64,000 bases of DNA from Thiodiazotropha sp040791665 (GTDB taxonomy: Bacteria; Pseudomonadota; Gammaproteobacteria; Chromatiales; Chromatiaceae), in contig JBFNNX010000037.1 in NCBI GenBank assembly GCA_040791665.1, forward strand, positions 124,001 through 188,000, given 5' to 3'. The stretch's first letter is position 1. Each line of letters starts with the position of its first letter. Shown here piece by piece: positions 27,567 through 37,251 of this stretch. The translations under genes and the position numbers were made by a program. The notes under the pieces were generated by a model, which worked only from the letters and a program-made list of their open reading frames with translations, was not told the origin of the DNA and made no database searches.

Positions 27567-28942
27567 TGGCTCAAGGCGGTAAGCGTCAGGCGAAATCGCT
27601 CTATGTCTGCCGGGAGTGTGGCGCCAGCTTCCCCAAGTGGGCTGGGCAGTGTTCCGAGTGTCAAGCCTGGAACTCGCTGGAGGAGAACCTCGCTGCCCCC
27701 GTCTCTGCCACCAACAGTCGCTACAGCGGTTATGCTGGAGAGACATCCTCACAGATCCTGACCCTGACGGATGTGGAGAGTGAGCGGGAGGTGCGTTCCT
27801 CAACCGGGAGCTCCGAGCTGGATCGGGTTTTGGGGGGCGGACTTGTTGAAGGTTCGGTTGTCCTGATCGGTGGCGACCCGGGTATCGGCAAATCGACCCT
27901 GCTGATTCAGACCCTGGCACGCCTTTCCGAATCTCTCCGCACCCTCTATGTTTCAGGGGAGGAGTCGCCTCGTCAACTAGCGCTGCGTGCCAGTCGCCTG
28001 GGACTGTCTGCTGAAAAACTGCAGCTGTTACCCGAAACCTGTGTCGAAAGGATCATCGCTGTTGCCGAGCGGGAACGACCTCAAGTGTTGGTGGTTGATT
28101 CGATCCAGACAATGTATACCGAGCTATTGCAGTCTGCGCCCGGGTCTGTCTCTCAAGTGAGGGAGGCTGCCGCGCAACTGGTGCATTTCGCCAAACGCTG
28201 TGCCACGGCGGTATTTCTCGTCGGACATGTTACCAAAGAGGGCAACCTGGCAGGTCCCCGGGTGCTGGAACATATGGTGGACAGTGTGCTCTATTTCGAG
28301 GGTGAAGCCGGCAGTCAGTTCCGTCTCATCCGCACCATTAAAAATCGCTACGGCGCCGTCAATGAGCTGGGTGTTTTTGCAATGACAGATAAGGGATTGA
28401 AGGAGGTCAGCAATCCTTCAGCGATTTTTCTCTCCCGTCAGGCGGAAACTGTACCGGGCAGTATCATCCTGGTTACCCGTGAGGGTACGCGCCCGCTGCT
28501 GGTGGAGGTCCAGGTTCTTGTGGATGACAGTCCGTTGACAAATCCGCGCAGGGTTACCCTCGGTCTGGAACAAAACAGGCTCTCCATGTTATTGGCAGTG
28601 CTGCATCGTCATTGTGGTATCGGGATGTTCGATCAGGATGTCTATGTCAACGTGGTTGGTGGAGTGCGCATTACGGAGACCGCTTCAGACCTGGCTGTAT
28701 TGATGGCGGCACTCTCCAGTTTTCGCGATCGCCCCATCGATCTTGGCCTGGTTGTTTTTGGCGAAGTGGGGCTGACGGGAGAGATCAGGCCTGTGCCAAA
28801 TGGCCAGGAGCGTCTGCGCGAAGCGGCCAAGCATGGATTTAAGCGAGCCGTCGTGCCGCACCTGAATCTACCCAAGCAGCCGATACGGGGACTGCAAGTG
28901 ACAGGGGTGGATAAATTATCCGATGTTTTGGAGATTTGTTAA
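27566..28942 (+). CDS. radA: DNA repair protein RadA
   Basis: 458 residues. An N-terminal four-Cys zinc finger (CRECG...CSEC) precedes a RecA-like domain with Walker A GGDPGIGKST, the radA motif in the form KNRYG (KNRFG in E. coli) and a C-terminal Lon-protease-like domain (VYVNVVGGVRITETASDLAVLMA). It promotes branch migration in recombinational repair. Start ATG 27566 overlaps the alr stop. Confidence 0.96.
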   Translation: MAQGGKRQAKSLYVCRECGASFPKWAGQCSECQAWNSLEENLAAPVSATNSRYSGYAGETSSQILTLTDVESEREVRSSTGSSELDRVLGGGLVEGSVVLIGGDPGIGKSTLLIQTLARLSESLRTLYVSGEESPRQLALRASRLGLSAEKLQLLPETCVERIIAVAERERPQVLVVDSIQTMYTELLQSAPGSVSQVREAAAQLVHFAKRCATAVFLVGHVTKEGNLAGPRVLEHMVDSVLYFEGEAGSQFRLIRTIKNRYGAVNELGVFAMTDKGLKEVSNPSAIFLSRQAETVPGSIILVTREGTRPLLVEVQVLVDDSPLTNPRRVTLGLEQNRLSMLLAVLHRHCGIGMFDQDVYVNVVGGVRITETASDLAVLMAALSSFRDRPIDLGLVVFGEVGLTGEIRPVPNGQERLREAAKHGFKRAVVPHLNLPKQPIRGLQVTGVDKLSDVLEIC

Positions 28943-28998
28943 CATTTTCAGGTGCATGGGGTACTCTTACCTCTCCTTGCAAAGGTGATTGAGAGGCC

Positions 28999-30201
28999 AT
29001 GTCCGGATTATCAAACAAAAAGATCCTATTAGGGGTGACCGGCGGTATTGCCTGTTATAAGAGTGCAGTGCTGTTGCGGGCCTTACTAACTGCCGGGGCT
29101 GAAGTGCGCGTGGTCATGACTCCTGCGGCTCAGGCATTTGTCACACCGTTGACCTTTCAGGCCCTTTCAGGGCATGCGGTCTATACCGAACTTCTCGATC
29201 CAACCCAGGAAGCGGCAATGGATCATATCTCTCTTGCTCGCTGGGCCGACCTGGTAGTGATTGCGCCAGCTACAGCGGATTTCATTGCCCGTGCCGCGAC
29301 GGGACAGGCGGATGACCTGTTGGCAACGCTCTGCTTGGCTACCGAGGCTCAAATTGCGTTGGCACCAGCGATGAACCGGCAGATGTGGCTGAACCCGGCA
29401 ACCCAAGATAATCTGCAGAGACTGATGAATAGGGGCTATCTCTGCTGGGGGCCGGATGAAGGAGCTCAGGCCTGTGGTGAGACAGGACCGGGGAGAATGT
29501 TGGAAGCCGAGGCCCTATGCCGACTGGTCGAGAGCTATTTCAGTCCGGGTATTCTGGATGGTGTCACAGTGCTGATGACTGCGGGAGCAACCCGTGAAGC
29601 TATCGATCCCGTACGCTTCGTAGGCAATCGCAGTTCGGGTAAGATGGGGTATGCGCTGGCAAGATCGATGCGCGATTTAGGTGCGGAAGTGACGCTGGTA
29701 AGCGGCCCTACATCACTTGCCGCTCCTTCGAATATCACATCGTTACATGTCGAAACAGCGCTTGAGATGTATTCCTCCGTCATGGAGCATGTTGATGAAT
29801 GTGATATTTTTATCGCTGTTGCGGCAGTCGCTGATTACCGCCCAAAGCAAATCGTTGCTGATAAGATCAAGAAAAACAAAGAGAAACTAACACTGGAACT
29901 TGTCAAGAATCCCGATATACTCGCTGAAGTGGCCGCAAAAGAACGCCCGCCGTTCACTGTCGGGTTTGCTGCTGAGACCGAACTGGTCGAGCAGTACGCT
30001 GATGAAAAACGTCGCCGCAAACAGCTGGATATCATAGCTGCGAACAGGGTCGGTACCCGTGAAGGGGGGTTTGAGTCCGACCGGAATGCACTACTTTTGT
30101 TGTGGCAGGATGGTCGAGAAGAACTACCGATGATGGCAAAATCGGCATTGGCTAAACGGCTAGCCGAGAGGATTGCTGTTCAATACGGTGCGCGTATCTG
30201 A
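28999..30201 (+). CDS. coaBC: Bifunctional phosphopantothenoylcysteine decarboxylase/phosphopantothenate-cysteine ligase
   Basis: 400 residues. The CoaC flavoprotein half has the His motif in MDHISLARWADL, the APAMNRQMW motif and the ACGETGPGRM active-site Cys loop. The CoaB half (from about residue 190) has TAGATREAIDPVRFVGNRSSGKMG and KIKKNKEKLTLELVKNPDIL. It makes 4'-phosphopantetheine in coenzyme A synthesis. In many gammaproteobacteria dut stands between coaBC and algC; here it does not. Confidence 0.96.
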   Translation: MSGLSNKKILLGVTGGIACYKSAVLLRALLTAGAEVRVVMTPAAQAFVTPLTFQALSGHAVYTELLDPTQEAAMDHISLARWADLVVIAPATADFIARAATGQADDLLATLCLATEAQIALAPAMNRQMWLNPATQDNLQRLMNRGYLCWGPDEGAQACGETGPGRMLEAEALCRLVESYFSPGILDGVTVLMTAGATREAIDPVRFVGNRSSGKMGYALARSMRDLGAEVTLVSGPTSLAAPSNITSLHVETALEMYSSVMEHVDECDIFIAVAAVADYRPKQIVADKIKKNKEKLTLELVKNPDILAEVAAKERPPFTVGFAAETELVEQYADEKRRRKQLDIIAANRVGTREGGFESDRNALLLLWQDGREELPMMAKSALAKRLAERIAVQYGARI

Positions 30202-30415
30202 AGGGTAAATATTCAATCGCTGCCAGGGATAGAACAATTCGCCGCCTGGTTACGATATTTTGGGGTCGGCAGACTACGGTCTTTGGGTTATGCTGGATGG
30301 TATATCGATCTCGTGCCAGCATGGAGTTTCGAGATGTCCGGTATTTGGATCGCTCGGACGATTTGAACTCTATGACCGGCAGTCCTGGAATAAGTAGAAC
30401 TTTTTTAAAGCAGTT

Positions 30416-30421
30416 TATAAT
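30416..30421 (+). promoter_or_regulatory. Possible -10 element ahead of algC
   Basis: A perfect TATAAT stands 63 bases before the algC start in the 282-base coaBC-algC spacer, in an AT-rich patch. No good -35 box lies 16-18 bases upstream, so the assignment is weak. The rest of the spacer holds nothing I can support. Confidence 0.3.
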
Positions 30422-30483
30422 TTTATCCAAATTGGTTGTTGCTGAATGGCTTTCAGTGCAGCCAGCATGATCCAGGAACAAAT

Positions 30484-32997
30484 ATGGGGTTTCTAAAACG
30501 CAGTGGAGAGACGGGCAAACAACAGAGTGGCGGCCGCACTATCCGTGGCTATTGGCTACTGGGGGTGGCAGGGCTACTGTTAGTGACGGTGACTGCCTGG
30601 TCCTATCTAATCTATCAAAATCATGTCGCGACTCAGTCAAGCCACAAGCAACAGGTCAAGTCCGTAGCCCAGATGCTTGCCGGCTCCATCTCTACAAACC
30701 TGCAACAATATTTAGCATTGATCCAAGGTCTTGCCCGGCAACCCGGCATGGTGGACTTATTCAATGGTATCGATGAGGTCGGATTGGCCAATGAGCAGGC
30801 CAGACTTACTCGCCTTGTACCCGATGCGTTGCGAGTAAGGCTGCTACCCATCGGTTTCAATGAACCCGATACCAGCGAGATGCCGAATATGGGCTATGCC
30901 TCGTTGCTGTTGTTGAGAAAGGCGGAAAAGAGTGATGCTGTACTGCCTGCAGAGCTACATCAATTTGGTACGCCACATCAGCATATTGCGATAGCCAGTG
31001 GTATTTCCTCCGGTCAGGGTGGGCAAGTTACCGGAGTGATACACGCCGCCTATTCGCTGGAAATGCTGAAAAAACTGTTGAGTGGCGTTGAAGCTCTCCA
31101 TGGCCGTATCGAGGTTCAACAAGCCCTTTCAGCCAAAGACCCGCTGGCCATTACCGGAAAAGGGGATAAGCCTGCTGGCGGCGTTAAGCCGGATGGCGTG
31201 ATTCCTATCAAAGGATCGATCTGGCAGGTTGCCTATTGGGGCGGTGGCGGCTTCAATTTTGAGTTGATGGACAACATGCTGTTGGTGGTACCGGGTCTAC
31301 TGCTGTTTTTACTGACAGCGCTTTTACTGCTTCGCCTCAGCCAACAGATGACGAATGTCCTCAAGCGAGATCAACAGACGATCCTCTCTCTAGTGGAGGC
31401 GCTTGTCGTAGGTCGCCCGCCTAAAGCCCAACCGGCGCAATTAGGTGATCTTCAATCGACCTTGGAGGTGATGGAGCATCAGATTAGAGAATTCCGCTCC
31501 ACTCAGGCAGAGAAGAGCAAATCCAAGCGAGCCGTTACCACAGGCGATGGCGGTTTGGGGATAAATCTCGACGAGGTGGTGGTGCAAACGCAGGAAGAGA
31601 CTGCGATAGAGGTCGGCGCCAATGTTGAAATTCCCTCCGAGATCTACCGGGCTTACGATATTCGCGGTATCGTCGGTGAAACCCTGAACGAAGAGATTGT
31701 TGCTCTGCTGGGTCAGGGGGTTGGCAGTGAGATATTCGAGAAAGGTTATCAGTCAGTAGTCGTAGCTCGCGACACCAGAAATTCCAGTGAACGCCTGCAA
31801 AGCGCACTGATACAGGGCCTGCAAGCGAGTGGCCGCGATGTTATCGACATCGGCATAGTGCCTACACCACTGCTCTATTATGCCGTGAATGAGCTGGAAG
31901 CAGAGTGCGGTGTGATGGTGACCGGTAGCCATAATCCGCTGCAGTATAACGGGCTTAAACTGGTTATCGGTGGCAACAGTCCCAGCCAGGATGAGATTCA
32001 GGATCTGCGGCGCCTCATCGATGCCGGTCAATTGCTGCAGGGAGAAGGCTCCTTCGATTCTCAAGAGGTTATCAATGATTATATTGATCGTGTGATTTCC
32101 GATACCCGGCTCGGCCAGCCGCTCAAGGTCGTGGTTGATTGTGGTAATGGCGCTGCATCTGTGGTTGCACCCGAACTCTATCGGCAACTGGGGTGTGAGG
32201 TTGTAGAGCTCTATTGCACTCCCGATGGCGATTTTCCCAATCATCACCCGGATCCTGGCGATCCGAAAAACATGCAGGATCTGCAAAAGGCAGTGGTGGA
32301 GCATCAAGCTGCATTGGGAATCGCCTTCGATGGGGATGGTGACCGCATCGGCATCATAGACTCTTCCGGAAAACTGATATGGCCGGATCGATTGTTAATG
32401 TATTTGGCCATTGACATACTGACCCGCGAACCTGGTGGCGATATCATCTACGATGTCAAATGTTCGCGTCATCTCGCAAATATCGTACTCTCCAATGGCG
32501 GCCGACCGCTGATGTGGAAGAGCGGGCATTCCATGTTGAAAGCGAAGATGAAAGAGACTCATGCGCTACTGGCGGGTGAATTCAGCGGCCATATCCTGTT
32601 TGCTGAACGATGGTATGGGTTCGATGACGGCATCTATGCAGGTGCACGCTTACTTGAGATCCTCTCACTCGATTACCGGACCAGTGCGGAAGTGTTCGCA
32701 GAACTGCCCGAAAGCCTCTCAACACCCGAGTATGCCTTGGAAATGGAAGAGGGGCAGGCAAAAGAGGTAATGGCTGCGATTGAAAAACTGCCGGATCTGC
32801 CGGGTGCCAGAATGGTCAAGATTGATGGTCTCCGCGCAGAATTCGAACAGGGCTGGGGATTGGTACGTGCATCCAACACCGTACCTGCGCTCCTGTTTCG
32901 TTTTGAAGCAAACAGCGAAGAGGATTTGGCGCATGTCCAGTCGATTTTTCGTGATATGCTTACGAAAATCGATCCTGATCTGCAAGCGCCTTTCTGA
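30484..32997 (+). CDS. algC: Phosphomannomutase/phosphoglucomutase, long membrane-anchored form
   Basis: 837 residues. The N-terminal 370 residues are an extension with a membrane helix at about 21-42 (WLLGVAGLLLVTVTAWSYLIY), a periplasmic-type region and a second helix at about 272-294. The C-terminal 460 residues are the mutase: it starts EIYRAYDIRGIVGETL, has the phosphoserine loop TGSHNP, the metal loop DGDGDR and the sugar-binding GEFSGHI. It interconverts mannose or glucose 1- and 6-phosphates for envelope polysaccharide. ATG 30484 is preferred to an upstream TTG because AGGA stands about 9 bases before it. Confidence 0.93.
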   Translation: MGFLKRSGETGKQQSGGRTIRGYWLLGVAGLLLVTVTAWSYLIYQNHVATQSSHKQQVKSVAQMLAGSISTNLQQYLALIQGLARQPGMVDLFNGIDEVGLANEQARLTRLVPDALRVRLLPIGFNEPDTSEMPNMGYASLLLLRKAEKSDAVLPAELHQFGTPHQHIAIASGISSGQGGQVTGVIHAAYSLEMLKKLLSGVEALHGRIEVQQALSAKDPLAITGKGDKPAGGVKPDGVIPIKGSIWQVAYWGGGGFNFELMDNMLLVVPGLLLFLLTALLLLRLSQQMTNVLKRDQQTILSLVEALVVGRPPKAQPAQLGDLQSTLEVMEHQIREFRSTQAEKSKSKRAVTTGDGGLGINLDEVVVQTQEETAIEVGANVEIPSEIYRAYDIRGIVGETLNEEIVALLGQGVGSEIFEKGYQSVVVARDTRNSSERLQSALIQGLQASGRDVIDIGIVPTPLLYYAVNELEAECGVMVTGSHNPLQYNGLKLVIGGNSPSQDEIQDLRRLIDAGQLLQGEGSFDSQEVINDYIDRVISDTRLGQPLKVVVDCGNGAASVVAPELYRQLGCEVVELYCTPDGDFPNHHPDPGDPKNMQDLQKAVVEHQAALGIAFDGDGDRIGIIDSSGKLIWPDRLLMYLAIDILTREPGGDIIYDVKCSRHLANIVLSNGGRPLMWKSGHSMLKAKMKETHALLAGEFSGHILFAERWYGFDDGIYAGARLLEILSLDYRTSAEVFAELPESLSTPEYALEMEEGQAKEVMAAIEKLPDLPGARMVKIDGLRAEFEQGWGLVRASNTVPALLFRFEANSEEDLAHVQSIFRDMLTKIDPDLQAPF

Positions 32998-33095
32998 AAT
33001 GCCAGGAGTGGTGCGAGGGCCGATTGGATTCGTGTAACAGGCCCTGGATTATCTGATCTGTCTTAAATAGTTAGCGGTCCAATAGTAAAACAACC

Positions 33096-33992
33096 ATGAG
33101 TCTATCTCCTGAGCAGGCACACAACGTTGCCCATGTATTGACTTCTGCATTGCCCTATATCCAGCGTTTTAGGGGTAAAACGCTGGTGATTAAATATGGC
33201 GGCAACGCTATGGTTGATGAAGAATTGAAAAATAGTTTCGCCACGGATGTGGTACTGATGAAACTGGTCGGAATCAATCCCGTAGTTGTGCATGGAGGCG
33301 GTCCGCAAATCGGTAATCTGTTACAAAAGCTGGGCAAGAATTCTGAATTCATTCAGGGCATGCGGGTAACCGATAGTGAAACCATGGATGTGGTTGAAAT
33401 GGTGCTTGGGGGATTGGTAAACAAGGATATCGTCAGTCTTATTAACCGAGCCGGTGGTTCGGCTGTCGGGCTTACCGGAAAGGACGGTGATCTGATCCAC
33501 GCCAAAAAAATGGTGATCAGTCGCAAGGGTCCGGAGCTTGAGGTTCCTGAAATTATCGATATCGGACACGTCGGCGAGGTTGAGAGTATCGATGTCAGTG
33601 TAGTGGATATGCTGGTGCAGGGAGATTTTATCCCGGTTATTGCGCCGATCGGCATTGGTAAGGATGGTCACTCATACAATATCAATGCCGACCTGGTTGC
33701 CGGCAAAGTGGCCGAAGTCATGCGGGCTGAAAAACTCATTCTTCTGACAAATACAAGCGGACTGCTGGATAAGGACGGTGGTCTGCTGACCGGTCTCTCA
33801 GCGGAACGTGTCGACGAGCTTATAGAGGACGGCACGATACATGGAGGTATGTTACCGAAGATTTCTACCGCCTTGGGAGCGGTCAAGGCAGGTGTCGGCG
33901 CTTCGCATATCATTGATGGCAGGGTGCCCCATGCTGTGTTGCTGGAACTTTTCACGGACGAAGGTGTAGGCACACTTATACGGCGGCGCTAA
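33096..33992 (+). CDS. argB: Acetylglutamate kinase
   Basis: 298 residues with the amino-acid kinase fold: VIKYGGNAMVD near residue 29, VVHGGGPQIG, ALGAVKAGVGASHIIDGR at the C terminus. It is the second enzyme of arginine synthesis. The stop overlaps the slmA start (TAATG). Confidence 0.96.
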   Translation: MSLSPEQAHNVAHVLTSALPYIQRFRGKTLVIKYGGNAMVDEELKNSFATDVVLMKLVGINPVVVHGGGPQIGNLLQKLGKNSEFIQGMRVTDSETMDVVEMVLGGLVNKDIVSLINRAGGSAVGLTGKDGDLIHAKKMVISRKGPELEVPEIIDIGHVGEVESIDVSVVDMLVQGDFIPVIAPIGIGKDGHSYNINADLVAGKVAEVMRAEKLILLTNTSGLLDKDGGLLTGLSAERVDELIEDGTIHGGMLPKISTALGAVKAGVGASHIIDGRVPHAVLLELFTDEGVGTLIRRR

Positions 33993-34597
33993 TGGCAGCA
34001 GAGAAGCGATCCCGTCGTCAGTTGATACTGGAAGCGCTGGCAAGAGAGCTGGAACAGAATCCTGGCAGTCGTATCACCACCGCATCGTTGGGTAAGGCGG
34101 TGGGTGTCTCCGAAGCGGCGCTCTATCGCCATTTTGCCAGCAAAGCCAAAATGTTTGAAGGCTTGATCGACTTCGCTGAAGAGAGTGTTTTTGCCCGGGT
34201 GAATCAGATTCTAAAGGAACAATCCCAGGCCGAATCCCGTTGTGGTCAGCTGCTCTATCTGATATTGGCCTTCTCAGAACGAAATCCCGGAATTACACGG
34301 GTGTTGTTGGGTGATGCACTGGTGGGCGAGACAGAACGCCTCATGGTGCGTGTCGGGCAGTTTTTCGATCGGGTCGAAACCCAGCTAAAACAGATACTCA
34401 GGGAAGCGGAGATGCGTCGTGAGATCGTGTTATCCGCCAACAGTACGGTATCGGCAAACTTGATGATAGGTTTTGTGGAAGGACTGATGCACCAATATCT
34501 ACGCAGCCGGTTCAAGGTATCACCGTTGCAGCAATGGGATGAACAGTGGCGCCTGTTGTCGATCGCGCTCTTTTCGGCGCCTGACACGACAGTGTGA
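33992..34597 (+). CDS. slmA: Nucleoid occlusion factor SlmA
   Basis: 201 residues of TetR type. The N-terminal helix-turn-helix reads RITTASLGKAVGVSEAALYRHFASKAKMFEGLIDF, and the C-terminal domain with RNPGITRVLLGDALVGE and MIGFVEGLMHQYLRSRF matches SlmA. The protein binds DNA and FtsZ and blocks septation over the nucleoid. The gene is coupled to argB. Confidence 0.94.
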   Translation: MAAEKRSRRQLILEALARELEQNPGSRITTASLGKAVGVSEAALYRHFASKAKMFEGLIDFAEESVFARVNQILKEQSQAESRCGQLLYLILAFSERNPGITRVLLGDALVGETERLMVRVGQFFDRVETQLKQILREAEMRREIVLSANSTVSANLMIGFVEGLMHQYLRSRFKVSPLQQWDEQWRLLSIALFSAPDTTV

Positions 34598-34750
34598 TCG
34601 CTTTACCCTATCAATAGCTGCCCAAGCCAATAATTCAGTGTTTAGCTGCTGAATCCAGCACTGCTCCCATACCAAGTTGAGGCACTCGCCTACTCAATTA
34701 TCTTGATGGGTGCCTGCAAAGCGGTATCCGTCTGTCTCACCCGGTCCATT

Positions 34751-35752
34751 TCAGGGCAGGGATTGGGATAGTTCACCTGCCTTCGCGAGCTCATTGCGGA
34801 ATCCCTGATTGATGCGCTTTATGGCATCACTGTTTGCACAGAGTCTCTTTTGTGGCGAAATGATCTTGCATTGAAGATCCATAAAAATCACTAGAGAGCC
34901 TCTCTTGCGATCATCGATACGTGAAACCGAGATACTGATATCGTCATCCTCAATCGGTTCACCCGTGATCACGATATTGTCACCTTCGATTTTAATCGGG
35001 GTAGTTGAGTGGGCTTTAAGATAGGCCTTAGCCCTTTGCCAGGGTCCCTCACATTTACCACCGCTTTGACAGTGATAGACATTCTGCAAGGCATGGTCGA
35101 ACGAATCCCTGGCCTCTTGAATGGGGTCATTGGATTGTTCCAGCTTTTTCAGTTCCCTGAAGCGTTTCAGATCCCGGGCAAAGGATTGACGAATACGGTT
35201 TTTATCGTGTTCCCGTTCGATAATGGAACGATAGGCATCTTCGAGGGCTTGTCGTTTGTTGTCGATATCCTGAAGTACTCTTTTTGACACCCGGGCGCCG
35301 CGTAACTCTCTTCTGGCGGCATCTTGCTGCATCTCGTCAAGTGTTGCCTTCAGGCGTTTGATGTTCGCCTGGGTGACTCGCACCGAAGTATCGACTGCTT
35401 GAAGCTGACCGTCTCGGGTCATCAGAATGTCGTCCGCACTTCTGAAGGTACGCAACAGGACACGATCCTGCGCCTGCTGTTGTTCAACCAGGCGCTGCTG
35501 TTCCTGGCGCAGCCGTTCCTGCTCCGTTTCCTGCCGCAGTTCCTCCTCAGTCTTGGCGGCATCCACCTCTTTGACAACAATCCCGTGCTCATCCAGATGG
35601 GAGCGTGCGCGATGGGCATCCGAAGGCGGGAGGGTTTGAGTGTAGTGGGTCTGACCTTTATCATCGACCCACTTGTAGAGCTTGCCGGCCATGGTTGTAA
35701 GCGGCAGAAAAAGTATGAATACGGCTATCAGGGTTATGATTCTCGGGCGCAT
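34751..35752 (-). CDS. DUF4124 domain protein with long coiled coil
   Basis: 333 residues with a signal peptide (IITLIAVFILFLPLTTMAG). The DUF4124 motif KLYKWVDDKGQTHYTQTLPP follows at about 24-45. About 65-225 is a charged coiled coil (EELRQETEQERLRQEQQRLVEQQ). Two Cys pairs toward the C terminus suggest disulfides in the periplasm. The function is unknown. It is transcribed divergently from the TauE/SafE gene. Confidence 0.75.
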   Translation of the reverse strand: MRPRIITLIAVFILFLPLTTMAGKLYKWVDDKGQTHYTQTLPPSDAHRARSHLDEHGIVVKEVDAAKTEEELRQETEQERLRQEQQRLVEQQQAQDRVLLRTFRSADDILMTRDGQLQAVDTSVRVTQANIKRLKATLDEMQQDAARRELRGARVSKRVLQDIDNKRQALEDAYRSIIEREHDKNRIRQSFARDLKRFRELKKLEQSNDPIQEARDSFDHALQNVYHCQSGGKCEGPWQRAKAYLKAHSTTPIKIEGDNIVITGEPIEDDDISISVSRIDDRKRGSLVIFMDLQCKIISPQKRLCANSDAIKRINQGFRNELAKAGELSQSLP

Positions 35753-35835
35753 ACAGGCAGAATTCTCTGTTTCTAAGTCAAAAGGGCTCAGAGATCAATT
35801 ATACTTCGTGGCTCACATCATAAGATAGCTGCTTT

Positions 35836-36582
35836 GTGGAACAGTTCACCCTTTTTGTGATTTCTCTTCTGGCTAACCTCTTCTCAGCCTTCTCTGGAGG
35901 TGGGGCCGGACTGGTCCAATTGCCGGCCTTGATCTTTCTCGGATTGCCCTTTGGTGTGGCTCTCGCGACACATAAAGTGGCCTCAGTGGCCCTCGGCATA
36001 GGGGCTACTGTACGTCATTTGCGCGAGGGTGGGCTGGAACGCCAGTTTGTGATTTATATGCTGCTTACTGGGCTGCCGGGTGTGGTGATTGGTGCCAGCC
36101 TGATTCTTCAGGTGGCGGACAGGCATGCTGAAGTTGCCCTGGGAGTGTTGACCCTGGGTCTGGGGATCTATTCCTACCTGAGTCCGAAGCTCGGCATCGA
36201 ATATCAGGCGATCCACAGGGACAGGAGCGGTTTTCTGATAGGGGGAGCCGGGTTGTTTCTGATCGGTGTCCTGAATGGCTCTCTCACATCGGGTACGGGG
36301 CTCTTTGTCACTCTCTGGCTGGTACGCTGGTTCGGCCTCGACTATCGACGGGCAGTGGCCCACACACTGGTGCTGGTCGGGGTCTTTTGGAACGGCAGCG
36401 GTGCGCTTACCCTCGGTATCCTCGGCGACATACATTGGGCATGGATACCGGTCCTCCTCATTGGTTCGCTGCTTGGAGGCTACCTGGGAGCGCACCTCTC
36501 CATCGCCAAGGGCAATCGCTGGATCAAACGGGGATTCGAGGTGGTTACCCTATTGATTGGAACCAAATTGGTTCTGGGCTAA
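35836..36582 (+). CDS. TauE/SafE-family anion exporter
   Basis: 248 residues with about 8 membrane helices. SLLANLFSAFSGGGAGLVQLPALIFLGLP at the N terminus is the family's first repeat, and NGSLTSGTGLFVTLWLVRWFGLDYRRAVAHTL the second. Family members move sulfite, sulfonates or other small anions; the substrate here is unknown. The GTG start is the only start ahead of the first helix. Confidence 0.85.
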   Translation: MEQFTLFVISLLANLFSAFSGGGAGLVQLPALIFLGLPFGVALATHKVASVALGIGATVRHLREGGLERQFVIYMLLTGLPGVVIGASLILQVADRHAEVALGVLTLGLGIYSYLSPKLGIEYQAIHRDRSGFLIGGAGLFLIGVLNGSLTSGTGLFVTLWLVRWFGLDYRRAVAHTLVLVGVFWNGSGALTLGILGDIHWAWIPVLLIGSLLGGYLGAHLSIAKGNRWIKRGFEVVTLLIGTKLVLG

Positions 36583-36606
36583 GGCAGCCGATAGCGTCGG
36601 TACAAC

Positions 36607-37251
36607 TCAAATCACGCCATATTGATTCCGATAGGCCTGAATGCGTTGCAACGATTCTCCGCTATCGTCACTCTCCTGCAGATATTCGATCAACTGCTCA
36701 AGTCGCACAATGGCGCTGACAGGCATGCCGTAGTCGCTCTCCACCTCCTGGATCGCTGTCCGCTCCCCCTGGCCTCTCTCCTGCCGGTCCAGGGCGATTA
36801 CAACACCAGCGGGAATAGCCTGGAGAGATTGAATGATATCGACGGATTCCCGTACCGAGGTGCCAGCGGATATGACATCGTCGATAATCAAGACGCTTCC
36901 TTCCAACGCATGGCCGACAATGACACCGCCTTCGCCATGATCCTTTGCCTCTTTGCGGTTGAAGGCATAGGGGATGTCGATACCGTGCTGATCGTAGAGA
37001 GCCGCTGCGGTCACGGCCGCCAGCGGAATACCCTTGTAGGCAGGGCCGTAGAGTACATCGAAGGCGATGCCTGAATCGACGATAGCCTGGGCATAATAAC
37101 GTCCGAGCCGTGCCAGACTGGCTCCGCTGTTGAACAGGCCGGCATTGAAAAAGTAGGGGCTGACGCGCCCCGATTTCAGAGTGAATTCACCGAATCTCAG
37201 TACACCGACATCGAGAGCAAAGCTTAAAAAATCGCGTTGATAATCCTGCAT
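36607..37251 (-). CDS. pyrE: Orotate phosphoribosyltransferase
   Basis: 214 residues. GEFTLKSGRVSPYFFNAG, the loop AFNRKEAKDHGEGG and the PRPP motif VLIIDDVISAGTS are diagnostic. The enzyme makes OMP from orotate and PRPP. It converges on the TauE/SafE gene with a 24-base gap. Confidence 0.97.
   Translation of the reverse strand: MQDYQRDFLSFALDVGVLRFGEFTLKSGRVSPYFFNAGLFNSGASLARLGRYYAQAIVDSGIAFDVLYGPAYKGIPLAAVTAAALYDQHGIDIPYAFNRKEAKDHGEGGVIVGHALEGSVLIIDDVISAGTSVRESVDIIQSLQAIPAGVVIALDRQERGQGERTAIQEVESDYGMPVSAIVRLEQLIEYLQESDDSGESLQRIQAYRNQYGVI

Noticed and set aside
30152..30481. Minus-strand 109-codon frame in the coaBC-algC gap, as a possible replacement for dut
   Set aside because: No dUTPase motif, no ribosome binding site, and it overlaps the end of coaBC antisense.
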